From NCBI GenBank assembly GCA_035446765.1, contig DAOTFU010000004.1, forward strand, positions 1 to 43,631: 43,631 bases of DNA, in the 5' to 3' direction. This document shows, in pieces, positions 32,080-41,208 of this stretch. Position 1 is the first letter of the stretch, and the number at the start of each line of letters is the position of its first letter. Both the position numbers and the translations under genes were made by a program. Below the pieces are notes generated by a model. It was not told the DNA's origin and made no database searches. It saw only the letters and a list, made by a program, of their open reading frames with translations. Source of the stretch: JALOAF01 sp035446765 (GTDB lineage: Bacteria > Patescibacteriota > Gracilibacteria > Absconditabacterales > Absconditicoccaceae).

Positions 32080-32751
32080 CTAAAGTGTATTATCTAATTT
32101 TCGATCTTCGATATCTTTGTGATTTCAGTTGAGTAAAACCTCTGGCACAGTGTATCAACAAATATCTTTTGGTCTAGTATACTGAGAGTACTCTATATTT
32201 TGCATATCTTGTGATATAGCATAACTCTCATTTTGCCAGCTAGCTTCTTCTTTGATAACTCCAGGCACAAGGCGTACAATGGACTCTACCATAGTCATAG
32301 TAGGAAGTTCTCATCACAATGTAACAAATTTTCATATAGATAAAATATGAAAATTATCTTTGTATTTATCTTGGAAATATTGCACAAAACGATGGTCTAT
32401 TCACTCATATCTACCACAGACAAAAATTAAATTGTCTGCTTTGCTAAATGAATGCGCTGACTCTTGATTTCGAATATCTTGACTAGGACTTGGAAAGATT
32501 ATTTGGAAATCTCAGTCAACCTTTTTTATAATAGAATTTACTGCGTCTATCATTGGTTTTGCTTTGATAAGCATACCAGCTCATCCACCATAAATCTCGT
32601 CGTCTATTTGTCTGTATTTGTCATCACAAAAATCTCTAGGATTGATTGTCTCAAATGCTAGTATTCACTTTTCTTGAGCCTTTTTGATTAGAGAAGTATC
32701 CAAAAAGCTGTCAAAAATTTCTGGAAATATGCTAATGAAATATAATTTCAT
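32080..32751 (-). CDS. trmD: tRNA (guanine-N1)-methyltransferase TrmD, shortened C-terminus
   Basis: Methylates G37 next to the anticodon, needed for frame maintenance. 223 aa: MKLYFISIFPEIFDSFLDTS, the trefoil-knot SAM site YGGGAGMLIKAKPMIDA, IIFPSPSQDIRNQESA, FVCGRYEGIDHRF, LGGELPTMTMVESIVRLVPG and YTRPKDICGYTVPEVLLNGN. Family members go on for roughly another 20 residues after GNHxxIexWR; here GNHKDIEDRKLDNTL ends in TAG exactly at the border of the palindromic element, so the tail was probably cut by its insertion. The catalytic parts are complete. Confidence 0.93.
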
Positions 32752-32752
32752 T

Positions 32753-32800
32753 TAAGTTAAAAGTTTATAAAGTTAAAAGTTTATAAAGTTTTTATCAGTC
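32753..32800. repeat. A/T-rich tandem repeat
   Basis: AAGTTAAAAGTTTATAAAG is repeated in tandem (about 18-base period) and runs over the stop of the four-helix-bundle gene. The same words occur at 15436-15534, 33147-33175 and 42118-42150. Confidence 0.5.
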
Positions 32801-33140
32801 ACGAAATTAGTTTTGATATTTCTACTGTTTCTTGGTATAAATTTTGAAACATTGTATCATCTATATACCCTAAATTTTTTGCAAGATACAACATAGAACG
32901 AACCTCTCAACAAGAACCTTTAGCAACAAACAAAAAATATTTAAATTCGTTGTTTGATTGTCTCTCAAATCACTCTGCAATATTGTTGGATATCGATACA
33001 GATGCTCTACGTATCTGTCTTACAAAATCATAATCTTTATTGGATTCAAATAACTTAAAAACAGCAGTATTAAGTGTTTGCGATTTTTGCCATGATAATA
33101 TATCTTCAAATTTATTTATTTTCATTATTTTTGTTTTCAT
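32781..33140 (-). CDS. Four-helix-bundle protein (S23/rRNA intervening-sequence family)
   Basis: 119 aa, all-helical. Family signature: ILSWQKSQTLNTAVFKLFE at the N-terminus, VRQIRRASVSISNNIAEGF in the middle (usual form LRRAAVSIPSNIAEG) and KYFLFVAKGSCGEVRSML (usual xxSLxELexxL). These proteins are known from rRNA intervening sequences and as free genes; the function is unclear, and they are sometimes found with mobile or diversity-generating elements. Start ATG 33140, with a second ATG at 33125 possible. It lies between trmD and the Cys-rich pilin-like gene. Confidence 0.88.
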
Positions 33141-33188
33141 TACAAATTACTTTAAACTTTATGAACTTTAAAAACATTTAACTAATAT

Positions 33189-34187
33189 TTATCAGCCTCA
33201 TGCTGTAGCTAAAAATTGTATCAGTCTAATAATTGCATATGATCATACAACCAACAAAAGTCATACTACAGAATTTATCAATCATTTTTTAGCAGTATCA
33301 GCAAGAGATGAATTTCATCATATAGCTGCTACAATATACAAAACACCACTTACAACTAATATGATAGCTATTACAGTACCAATAAATGTAGTGGCTGCCA
33401 ATACAATATCCTGCATAAAAGAAGATACCTTAGGATTTTGATCTGACTTTCTAATTCAAAGAGTTTCGTATATATTGTAGCTACATTGTCAGTTTAGCAA
33501 ACAATCTGAATCCATATTTATTCACATACTTCATTCCGTATTGACTATACATGTTTGAAATCAATCATGTTCCATGTCCGCAACCACCATTCATATACAA
33601 CACTTACTTGTTCAATCATATGACAAATACATCTCTCAATTACAACTTGATATATCATCAGAACAATAATTTTGGTAGCCTGGTAGGGTTTTTGCTTCTT
33701 GAGTGCTGCACAGCAAACATTCATCTCAATCTGCTTTTCGAATTCATGCTCACTTTTCACAACATTTTTTATCATTATCATAAAGTGTTCAATTACAACA
33801 TTTGGTATATTGTTCTCATCATCAAAACAATCAAGATGGATCATAGGGATAAGATCAGTCTGGACAACAAGTTCAGTCTTTTAAAAGTTCTCATCATACA
33901 CAATTGTTTATATTCAACTCTAATTCTTCTTCTGTGGGAACACTTGCACAAGACTGAATTGGCATCTGTGCAGGCGTACCAAAAAATAATATACACATAC
34001 AATCTTCTCATATCCACTCATAAACTCATCAAGCGTTTGTACACCTAGCCTGCAAAGCATCTCATCAAACACACCCCTCTAAATTAGGGTTATTTAAACA
34101 AGGATCTTCAGGTAATACGGCATTAACAATTCAAAAAATAAACAAAAATGACAACAAAAACATAAATCCCAATATTATTTTTTTCAT
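33189..34187 (-). CDS. Cys-rich secreted protein with VirB2/TrbC-like C-terminal tail (second copy type)
   Basis: 332 aa. Signal peptide (KKIILGFMFLLSFLFIF), then an ectodomain of about 220 residues with over 20 cysteines, often paired (TCCPDG, TKCCNGTLYDNDKKCCEKG, SKCCIGM), giving repeated CCxxG modules. The C-terminus has two helices: FIGTVIAIILVVSGVLYIVA, loop NSSLADTAKKG, then KKGLINSVVGLLLVVGSYA and an ATAGGG end. Same design as 12984-14672 and the hairpin proteins at 17411-18883. UGA-Gly is very frequent, so standard-code gene callers would miss it. Role unknown; likely surface-exposed and disulfide-stabilised. Confidence 0.8.
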
Positions 34188-34299
34188 AATTCACTATTTT
34201 AATTAAAACATTTTCTTTATAGTAATTTCTTTTTTCATTTCAAATTGATAACAAGAGTTTTTTGAATATAAAATATATGTTTATTGTGATAGTGTAAAT

Positions 34300-34593
34300 A
34301 TGAAAAGTTTTAAAGACATAATGAGAAAGTCTTTGGCAAAAAAATCTTGCTGACATAGGATGATATGATCTGTTTGATTACAAGTAGTAAGGGATTTTTT
34401 TGGTAATCAAGAATTGGAATGATATATAAAATTCAGCACTCTATATATAAAAACTCAAACCTGCCTACCAGCAGGCAAAAATCAGGAGGTTAGAATACAA
34501 GCATTTAAAAAAAAGAAAGAAATATTGGAAAAAGTAAACCAAAAACTAGATGAAATGGGTTATAATAGAAAAATTACAGACATCAGATTTTAA
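34300..34593 (+). CDS. DUF721/DciA-like small protein
   Basis: 97 aa. MKSFKDIMRKSLAKKSCGHRM, then KFSTLYIKTQ and a C-terminal helix KKKKEILEKVNQKLDEMGYN ending KITDIRF. Layout (basic N-terminus, short strand, Lys-rich helix, closing beta strand) fits the DUF721/DciA group, whose DciA members help load the replicative helicase; identification is by pattern only. The strand-helix loop TQTCLPAGKNQEV contains an inserted-looking palindrome (34462-34477). One base separates its stop from the stop of the opposing metallopeptidase gene. Confidence 0.6.
34462..34477. repeat. TGCCT/AGGCA palindrome inside a coding sequence
   Basis: TGCCT, six-base loop, AGGCA, translated as CLPAG within the DciA-like protein. 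G+C content is far above the neighbouring codons. Short palindromes that read CLPAG when translated are seen inside genes of many CPR bacteria. Confidence 0.55.
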
Positions 34594-34594
34594 A

Positions 34595-35164
34595 CTACTC
34601 TACTATCATTTTTTTCATCTCTTTTCTAATTTCTCTGTAGTTTGGCAAAAATCACTCTACTTCTGCCCAAAATTTTTTGGAATGATTTTTGTGTTTGAGG
34701 TGACATACTTCGTGGATAATTACGTATCTGACATATTTTGTAGACAAGTGTAGTAAGTTAAGATTGAACATTAGTTTTTGATCACTGGAGCAAGATCACC
34801 ATTTTGATTTTGCTTTTCTAATATAAATTTTGGAATATTTTTTTCATAATTTTTGTGAATATTCATCTACTATTGGTGTGACATACTCAAGCAAAATGTT
34901 TTTTAGATTTTTGTTTAAATCTCATTTAAACTCGCTTTTGGCAACCTCTTCTCAAAAAACCAATACTGTGTCTTGATCCTGTGTCTTGATGTGCTTGTAT
35001 TTTTTATTTTTTTCTAAAAGTTTTTGTCACTGTTGAATCAAGGTCTCTCTAAACTTTTTGTTGAATCTTAAAAGTTTTGGTATGCTAATAATTAGTTTAC
35101 CGTCCTTTATCTTGGCATATCAATGCCTATTGTTGGTGTATATTATTTGTGGCTCAGTCATCAT
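34595..35164 (-). CDS. YgjP-like (M48-type) metallopeptidase
   Basis: 189 aa of the YgjP/DUF45 group. The C-terminal zinc site is YVIIHEVCHLKHKNHSKKFW (HExxH plus the downstream HSxxFW His), preceded by SKWGSCSSDQKLMFNLNL, the group's W-G-S-C-S-x(4,6)-N-L-L signature. The N-terminal half (DGKLIISIPKLLRF) is the usual beta-rich lead-in. No signal peptide, so cytoplasmic. The physiological substrate of the family is unknown. Start: two consecutive ATGs at 35164 and 35161. Confidence 0.9.
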
Positions 35165-35243
35165 AATACACATATTAAAATTTGCAATTTTGCCTTTTCT
35201 GACTATAATTTAATATAGATTTTAAGTTATATTCCAACAAAAA

Positions 35244-36593
35244 ATGACAGATCAAAATCAATCACAAGATCCACAAGTACAAGACAATCAAAATAACCAA
35301 CAAGATGATAGTGTTTTTGGTGGTAGCGATGATATTTTTGAAAATAGTGAAATCTTGCAACCTATTGATGAAAATGGTGAAGAGATAAAAAAAGAAGAAA
35401 ATATGGAAGAAGCAAAAGTTCAAGAAGAAACAAAAGAATATGGAATAGAAAATATAGAAAATCCACAAGAAGTAGAAAATAAAGAAATAAAAATGGATTT
35501 AGATGATATTGATAAACCACAAATAAATACTCAAGAAGATGTAACTGAAACCGAAAACATAGAACCAAAACAAGAATATGCTCAGACAGATTATGAAGAT
35601 TTTTTTGATCCATTTAATGAAGAAGATGAAAAGTGAGCAAGTAAGCCAATTGTAGTAGAACAAGAAAACAAACCTGTGGTTGAAGAAAAAGAAATAGATA
35701 GTACCAACGATATAGGATATATAAATGAAGATATTAGAGAAGATAAGCCTATAGAAGAAACAGAAAAATTGGAAGAAAAAGAGGAAATATTAGAAGAAGA
35801 AGCGGTAACTGAAGATATCAATACCGAAGAAGAAGCACCAGTTCAAGAAGAAATAGAAGAAGATAAAATAGAAAATATAGAAATTGAGGAAGATAGTTAT
35901 AAAAAATGACAAGAAGAAGAGGTAGAAAGTATTGAAAATAAAGAAGATGATGAAGTAGAAACAAAAGAAGAAAAAGAAGATGAGGAGGAAATAAAAGAAG
36001 ATAAAATTGAAGAGGTTGAAGAATTAAAAGAAGATGTAATAAATCAAGAACTTGATCAACAGGAAGAAAAAGTTGAGGAAGAAAATGATGAAGATGAGGA
36101 TGATGATGAAGATGAAATAGAAGAAGATATCGAAGAGGATAATGAGGAAGAAGACAAGATCACAAAGAAATTTGATGAATTGTACACAAAAGCAGTCGAT
36201 CTATCGACCTTGTTGAAAAAGGAAAATGAATCTGGATTTGATTTGCTTGGGGGCAATGATGATAGGACAAAAACAACATATAAAGTAAGTGCAAACAACG
36301 ACAATGTAAAAATAGAAAAAATAGAATTGGACAAAGAAAGTCAAAAGACACAAAAAAATACATTAGAATTGAGCATATCTAATAGTTTTCTGCATGTAAA
36401 AGTAAATGGAGAAATGCTTTATAGTCAATTGGAAGATTTAAACGACAATGAAAAAAAGACAAGGCAAGTAATAGAAAAAATAAATAAATTTATCTTTTTG
36501 ATAGATGAGGAATATAAAAAGATTGAAAAAGAAAAATGAGAAAGAGAAAAAAGATGAAAAATGAAATGAATATTTAGAAACTTTGTATTTTAA
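35244..36593 (+). CDS. Highly acidic protein with C-terminal folded domain
   Basis: 449 aa. Residues 1 to about 305 are low-complexity, dominated by Glu and Asp with Gln/Asn at the start (NQSQDPQVQDNQNN) and peaks such as EEENDEDEDDDEDEIEED. The last 140 residues look folded: KKFDELYTKAVDLSTLLKKE, NTLELSISNSFLHVKVNGE, KINKFIFLIDEEYKKIEKE, then a basic end (GKMKGIFRNFVF). No signal peptide or membrane helix. Family unknown. The acidic part could act as a nucleic-acid mimic or charged linker; that is speculation. Starts MTDQNQSQ with leader TATTCCAACAAAAA. Confidence 0.75.
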
Positions 36594-36617
36594 AAAAGTA
36601 TAACTTAGTTACAAATA

Positions 36618-36652
36618 ATATGCTCTCCTATTGAATGGGGGGGCTTTTTGTT
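36618..36652 (+). terminator. Weak hairpin terminator after the acidic protein gene
   Basis: GCTCTCC pairs with GGGGGGC (with G-T pairs) around TATTGAAT, followed by TTTTTG. Confidence 0.5.
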
Positions 36653-36687
36653 TATACTAAATTTAATAAATTATTCTGTGTGTGTAA

Positions 36688-36707
36688 GGGACGCTCGCGA
36701 GCGTCCC
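36688..36707. repeat. Perfect 20-bp GC-rich palindrome
   Basis: GGGACGCTCGCGAGCGTCCC, flanked by GTAA and CCTAC, in otherwise A/T-rich DNA 30 bases before murB. It is of REP type and could also form a hairpin in the murB leader. Confidence 0.75.
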
Positions 36708-36737
36708 CTACAAAATTTACATAAATAAGTACATAAT

Positions 36738-37769
36738 ATGAACATACAAAACAACATTGATCTAAAAAAATATAATACATTTAAAATATCTTCTGTAGCA
36801 AAATATTTTTGTGAAATAGAAAAAGCAGATGATATACTGGAACTGATAAACGATCCGATATACCAAGAAAATAAAAAGTATTTTTTGGGTTCGGGGGCGA
36901 ATACAATCTTTGTAAATGATTATGAAGGCATAGTAATCAAAAATAACATATTGGGCAAAGAAGTTATATTTGAAGACAAAAACAAAATACAAATCAAAGT
37001 GGGAGCTGGTGAAAACTGGACAGACTTTGTGATACAATGTGCAGAAAATAATTTGGTAGGGATAGAAAATTTAGCTTTTATACCTAGTAGCGTATGAGCT
37101 ACGGCTGTACAAAATATATGAGCATACTGAGTAGAGGCAAAAGATAGTATAACAAAAGTAGAATGAATAAATTTGATTGATAAAAAACTAGAAACACTAC
37201 AAAAAAATGAATGTAATTTTGGATATCGCGATAGTATATTTAAAAATGAATTGAAAGATAAATTTATCATCACTCATGTAATATTTGAGCTAAAAAAAAT
37301 GAGTGAAAATTATAAATTTAACACTCAATATAGATGAATATCAGAAAAGATAAATGAACTATGATTGGAAATAAGTGATATGAATCCAAGCAAATTTGTA
37401 CAAATAATCACTGATATAAGAAAATCAAAATTGCCTGATTGGGAAAAGACTTGAACGGCTGGTAGCTTTTTTAAAAACCCTGTCGTAGATCAAACTGAAC
37501 GAGAAAAACTACAAAAAGAATTCCCAGAATTGAAATGATTTGAAGTAGAAGATGGAATTAAATTGTCTGCTGGGCAATTGATAGATATGTGTGGATTTAA
37601 ATGACAAAATGACGGGAAGGTTGGGACATATAAATCTCATGCACTAGTATTGGTAAATGAATGATCAGCTACTGGTCAAGATGTCAAAAATTTTGCAACT
37701 CAAATACAAAACAAAGTAAAAGATAAATTTGAAATTGAGTTGTGGCCTGAAGCTATCTTTGTAGAGTAA
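36738..37769 (+). CDS. murB: UDP-N-acetylenolpyruvoylglucosamine reductase
   Basis: FAD enzyme of peptidoglycan precursor synthesis, 343 aa. LKKYNTFKISSVAKYF is the family start, FLGSGANTIFVNDYEG and FIPSSVGATAVQNIGAYGVE bind FAD (three of the glycines are UGA), GYRDSIFKN is the substrate loop, and TAGSFFKNPV contains the proton-donor Ser. The terminal WPEAIFVE supplies the conserved Glu. The long form, as in E. coli, rather than the type II form. Followed by a REP-like block. Confidence 0.96.
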
Positions 37770-37776
37770 ATATTGT

Positions 37777-37871
37777 GCTCCTTTCATAAAGGAGCTGGCC
37801 CCGCAGTATTGCGGGGACTGAGGATTTAAATCCCTCTAGCTTCGCAGAACAACTCCCTTCAAAAAGGGAGA
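37777..37871. repeat. REP-like hairpin block between murB and the pilin gene
   Basis: Hairpins GCTCCTTT/AAAGGAGC (37777-37795), CCCCGC/GCGGGG (37799-37816), GGATTTAAATCC and CTCCCTT/AGGGAG (up to about 37871). Same order of hairpin types as 3372-3486. The 37770-37936 gap holds nothing else. Confidence 0.8.
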
Positions 37872-37936
37872 CAAATTGGTAGCAACAAAAAAAGTCCCAC
37901 ATCAGTAGGACTTTTATATTTTTGTGAAATAATTTT

Positions 37937-38518
37937 TTATTGTATGTAGATGTATCTAAGCTGTCATTCTCATTCTGTATAGGCACATTCTCAATCTCAA
38001 ACCGCTTGGCTACAAGTACCTTGAGTAAACGAAGTACATTTGGCAGTCTGTAAGTCTTCAAAACTGAGTGTTCACATATCACTACCACTACATTGTACAA
38101 AATTGGCTCATCATTCTGTCTCTGCTATCGCTGCCAATACAAATCAAGCTCCATCTTGTCAATTTTTTTTGATAGCGCAATATCAATATTGTCATGCTGT
38201 CATAGCAGATCAAGAAAATCAATTTACAGTAGCATTGGCTGGATCTTCGGGTATACTATCAAGTCAGGCTGTCAAAAGACCGGTAGAGGCTAAATCTAAA
38301 TCTCCACATACTTGTGGAAAATATCCTTTGTCTATCTGATGTGACACAAGAGCTGCTGCTACTTGAGAAAGTGTAGCTTTTCTAGCCGTATCATTTGCCC
38401 TACCTCTAGCACTAGAAAGTCTTGGTATCAAAGCTGCTGCAAGTATACCAATAATTACTATCACGATCAACATCTCTATCAATGTAAACGCCTTTAGATT
38501 TTTAATTTTAATTTTCAT
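37937..38518 (-). CDS. Type IV pilin / type II pseudopilin
   Basis: 193 aa. Class III prepilin leader MKIKIKNLKA, then FTLIEMLIVIVIIGILAAAL, the canonical N-methylated helix with Glu at +5 and Pro at the end (ALIPRLSSARG). Residue -1 is Ala rather than Gly, as in ComGC-type pilins of Gram-positive bacteria. The globular part has cysteines in pairs (VCGDL, VQCSG, AKCTS, GTCSQA, GECAY), likely a disulfide-bonded C-terminal loop. It precedes no other pilus gene here, but dprA lies directly upstream on the same strand, which points to DNA uptake. Confidence 0.92.
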
Positions 38519-38587
38519 TTGTTACAAAAAAATTGTAAATAAGTTAATTTTTTTATATAAAAAATTAGGAGTATTGCAATAGGAAAA

Positions 38588-39586
38588 TTATGTTATCTTG
38601 TAGCTACCTGGAGTCTCTTGATATATGAGACTGTTGATTTCTAGTAAAGTAATGTGCTGCATGATGGTGTCTGTATCGAGATTGGTTTTTTGCATCAAAA
38701 AAGACAAGCTAGAAGTTCAGTTTTGGTCTAAAAGTTGGAGAATTTGATCCTGCTCTGCTGGTAAATTGAGTTTTTGTTTTTGATTTTGTTTTGGGACTTG
38801 ATTTTGGGAGAAATGATTTTGAAAGAATTTTGGGAAATCTAAAAGTAGATTTGCTTTTCAGCAAGAAAGAAGCTCATGTGTACCAAAGCTTGTGGATACA
38901 AATATATCATTGGGCACTGTAAATATCTTTTTGGAGCTTTTGTGAGCAAAATCTGCAGTAATAAGGCTACCAGATTTTTGGCCAGCCTCTGGTAAAAATA
39001 ATACATCACAAAGTCATGCAATAAGACGATTTCTCTGCGGAAAACTGTAATGAGTGGGCTTGAAATCTATCTTGTATTCGGAAATGACTAGTCATCAATG
39101 CTCTACTATAGATTTGATAATATGACGATGAGGTCATTTGAGATAGTGATGAATCCCTCATCACAATACTGCGATGGTGGGTATTTTGTGTTTGATAGAC
39201 AAAGCGTGACACATCTGGTCAACTCAATCTGCCATACCAGATATAGTAACTAAATTGTAATCTTTGGCATATTCAAATAATTTTTTGAGAATTCTATTGG
39301 AATAGGTGCTGGGTTTTCTGGGTCAAACTATTCAGAGGACTTCCCTGTCCAACAAAGATATGTCTCATATATAATGCACTATATACGGGCTAGACAGTAT
39401 GGAATGAAATCTATAATGGTAATCCTCTGATCAAAGTGTAAAGGCTTTGATATTATTTTTTTGAAAAATTTCTTGTGTCTTTTTGAGATCTTGGATGCTT
39501 ATATGGTCTTGAAAATTGGAAAGATTTTTGAGATCTCATGGTGTAATATCTGGATGGCTTGAGTACATTAGTATTTCTTTTTGCAT
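38588..39586 (-). CDS. dprA: DNA processing protein DprA
   Basis: 332 aa. Loads RecA onto incoming single-stranded DNA in natural transformation. Rossmann-fold motifs: VLGIVGPRKPSTYSNRIL, TISGMADGVDQMCHALSI, TIAVLGGGIHHYLKG and the signature FPQRNRLIAGLCDVLFLPEA with GQKSGSLITADFA. A C-terminal winged-helix (DML1-like) part follows a Gln/Lys-rich linker. Seventy bases upstream of the type IV pilin gene on the same strand, so a small competence operon is plausible. Confidence 0.95.
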
Positions 39587-39678
39587 TTTGTGTCTGGATA
39601 TAAAAAAGTATTGTTGATATAACAAAAATAAATATAAATACAATATATAATTGATATAATTCTCTTGTCAAAAATAAA

Positions 39679-39707
39679 TTGACAAACATAATATGAATCC
39701 TTATAAT
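39679..39707 (+). promoter_or_regulatory. Consensus sigma70 promoter for dnaX
   Basis: TTGACA, exactly 17 bases, TATAAT: a full match to the vegetative promoter, 98 bases before the dnaX start. The rest of the 39587-39804 gap is A/T-rich, with tandem ACTTTTA words just before the start. Confidence 0.85.
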
Positions 39708-39804
39708 TATTTTTGATTTGAAAAACTACTTTAAAAACATATTGTGGAGTTATAAAAAAACTATAAATTTTCACTTTTCACTTTTAACTTTTAACTGATT
39801 TTGA

Positions 39805-41163
39805 ATGTCATTGGCAAACAAGTATCGTCCTACGGATTTTGATAAAATAATAGCTCAAAAGCATATTACAGACATACTCATAGCACAGATGAAGAGTGAT
39901 CAAGAAATACATCACAATTATCTGTTTTTTGGTCCTAGAGGTACTGGTAAGACAAGTGCCGCAAGAATACTGGCAAGAGCCATAAACTGTCTAGATTTGA
40001 AAAATGGAAACCCTTGTAATAAGTGTGATAATTGTAAGACAATATCTGAATGAAAGACACTAGACTATGTAGAGATAGATGCTGCGAGTCATACTTGAGT
40101 GGAAAACATTAGAGAAGAAATATTGAATAAGGTAGGTTACCCACCTACTCAATTGAAAAAGAAAATATATGTAATAGATGAGGTACATATGCTAAGTAAG
40201 TGAGCATTTAATGCTTTGTTGAAAACAATTGAGGAACCAAAAGACAATGTGTGTTTTATACTAGCTACTACTGAGATACACAAAGTACCTGAGACTATAA
40301 TGTCTCGTTGTCAAGTTTTCAATTTCAAAAAAGTGCTAGAAAACGATATGGTGAAGCACTTAGAAGAAATCTCTAAATCTGAATGACTCAAAACTGACCA
40401 AGAAGCCTTACAACTTATAGCCAAGATATCTGAATGATGTGTAAGAGACGCTGTAAAATATGTAGACCAAGTGAGTGTATTTGGTGATATAGATACCAAA
40501 AATGTGACAAACTTTTTGGGTATAGCTGGAGAAAATGTCACAAAAGAATTTTTGGATACCATAAAATCTGGAGAAAAAAATAAACTGTTTGCAAAAATAG
40601 ACGAGATACATCAGCAAGGTGTAGATCTTTTACAGTTTGCAAAACAAAATATAATGTACATTGATCAGCATATGTGAGAAGACACTGACTTTTTGTTGGG
40701 TGTGTGAGAAAGTTTTGGAGAAATAATTAGCAGTATAAAATACTATCCCTACCCTACTATGATATACAAGATCGTATTGAATAAATTTGTAAACAAAAAC
40801 AATGGTGGTGGATTAAAAAAAAATGAAGAAGCTAGTGAGAAAGAAGAAGAAAGCGACGCCGCACAAAATAATGAAACTGAAACAGAGCAAATAGAACAAG
40901 TAGACCAAAATTTGATCGGTAAAATAGCAGATAAAATTGAGAGTAAGACACTGAAAGATCATCTACAAAATCACACTATGATAAAAAATATATGAGATCA
41001 CGAAATCAATTTGATTGTAATAAATAAAGTGGCAGAAATATTACTAAGCAAAGAGGAAAATAAAAAAATGATAGAAGAAATACTGTTTAATATTGTCTGA
41101 AAAAAACTTGTACCAAATATACAATTTCAAAGCAAGGAGGATTACTTTGCTAGTCAATTATAA
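39805..41163 (+). CDS. dnaX: DNA polymerase III subunit gamma/tau
   Basis: Clamp-loader ATPase, 452 aa. MSLANKYRPTDFDKIIAQ, Walker A FFGPRGTGKTSAARILA, zinc-binding cysteines in CLDLKNGNPCNKCDNC, IDAASHTGVENIRE, Walker B VIDEVHMLSKGAFNALLK and sensor IMSRCQVFNF. A Glu-rich linker (EEASEKEEESDAAQNNE) precedes a small C-terminal domain, so it is a short gamma/tau. Preceded by a full-consensus promoter. The stop is followed at once by a perfect palindrome that also covers the end of convergent prmC. Confidence 0.96.
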
Positions 41164-41208
41164 AAAAGCGTTTAATCGTTGAAACGTTTCAACGATTAAA
41201 CGCTTTTT
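41163..41208. terminator. Perfect 46-bp palindrome, shared terminator of dnaX and prmC
   Basis: AAAAAGCGTTTAATCGTTGA and its exact complement form a stem of over 20 bp with A run before and T run after, so it can stop transcription both ways. It contains the prmC stop codon and starts inside the dnaX stop region. Shares words with the palindromes at 6671-6700 and 12927-12974. Confidence 0.85.

Noticed and set aside
30801..32751. A single glycosyltransferase gene split by the palindromic element
   Set aside because: The upstream half is clearly TrmD (GGGAGM, YEGID, LGGELP), not a glycosyltransferase.
32753..32800. CRISPR-like tandem repeat
   Set aside because: Only two or three copies of an A/T-rich 18-base unit without unique spacers, and no cas genes anywhere in the window.
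33551..34048. 165-codon plus-strand frame and a 99-codon minus-strand frame in another phase
   Set aside because: Both overlap the Cys-rich gene, which has a signal peptide, regular cysteines and a membrane tail when UGA is read as Gly.
35262..36363. Several minus-strand frames rich in Ser, Phe and Leu
   Set aside because: They are antisense to the Glu/Asp-rich protein; GAA/GAT repeats read backwards give TTC/ATC and produce long open frames by chance.
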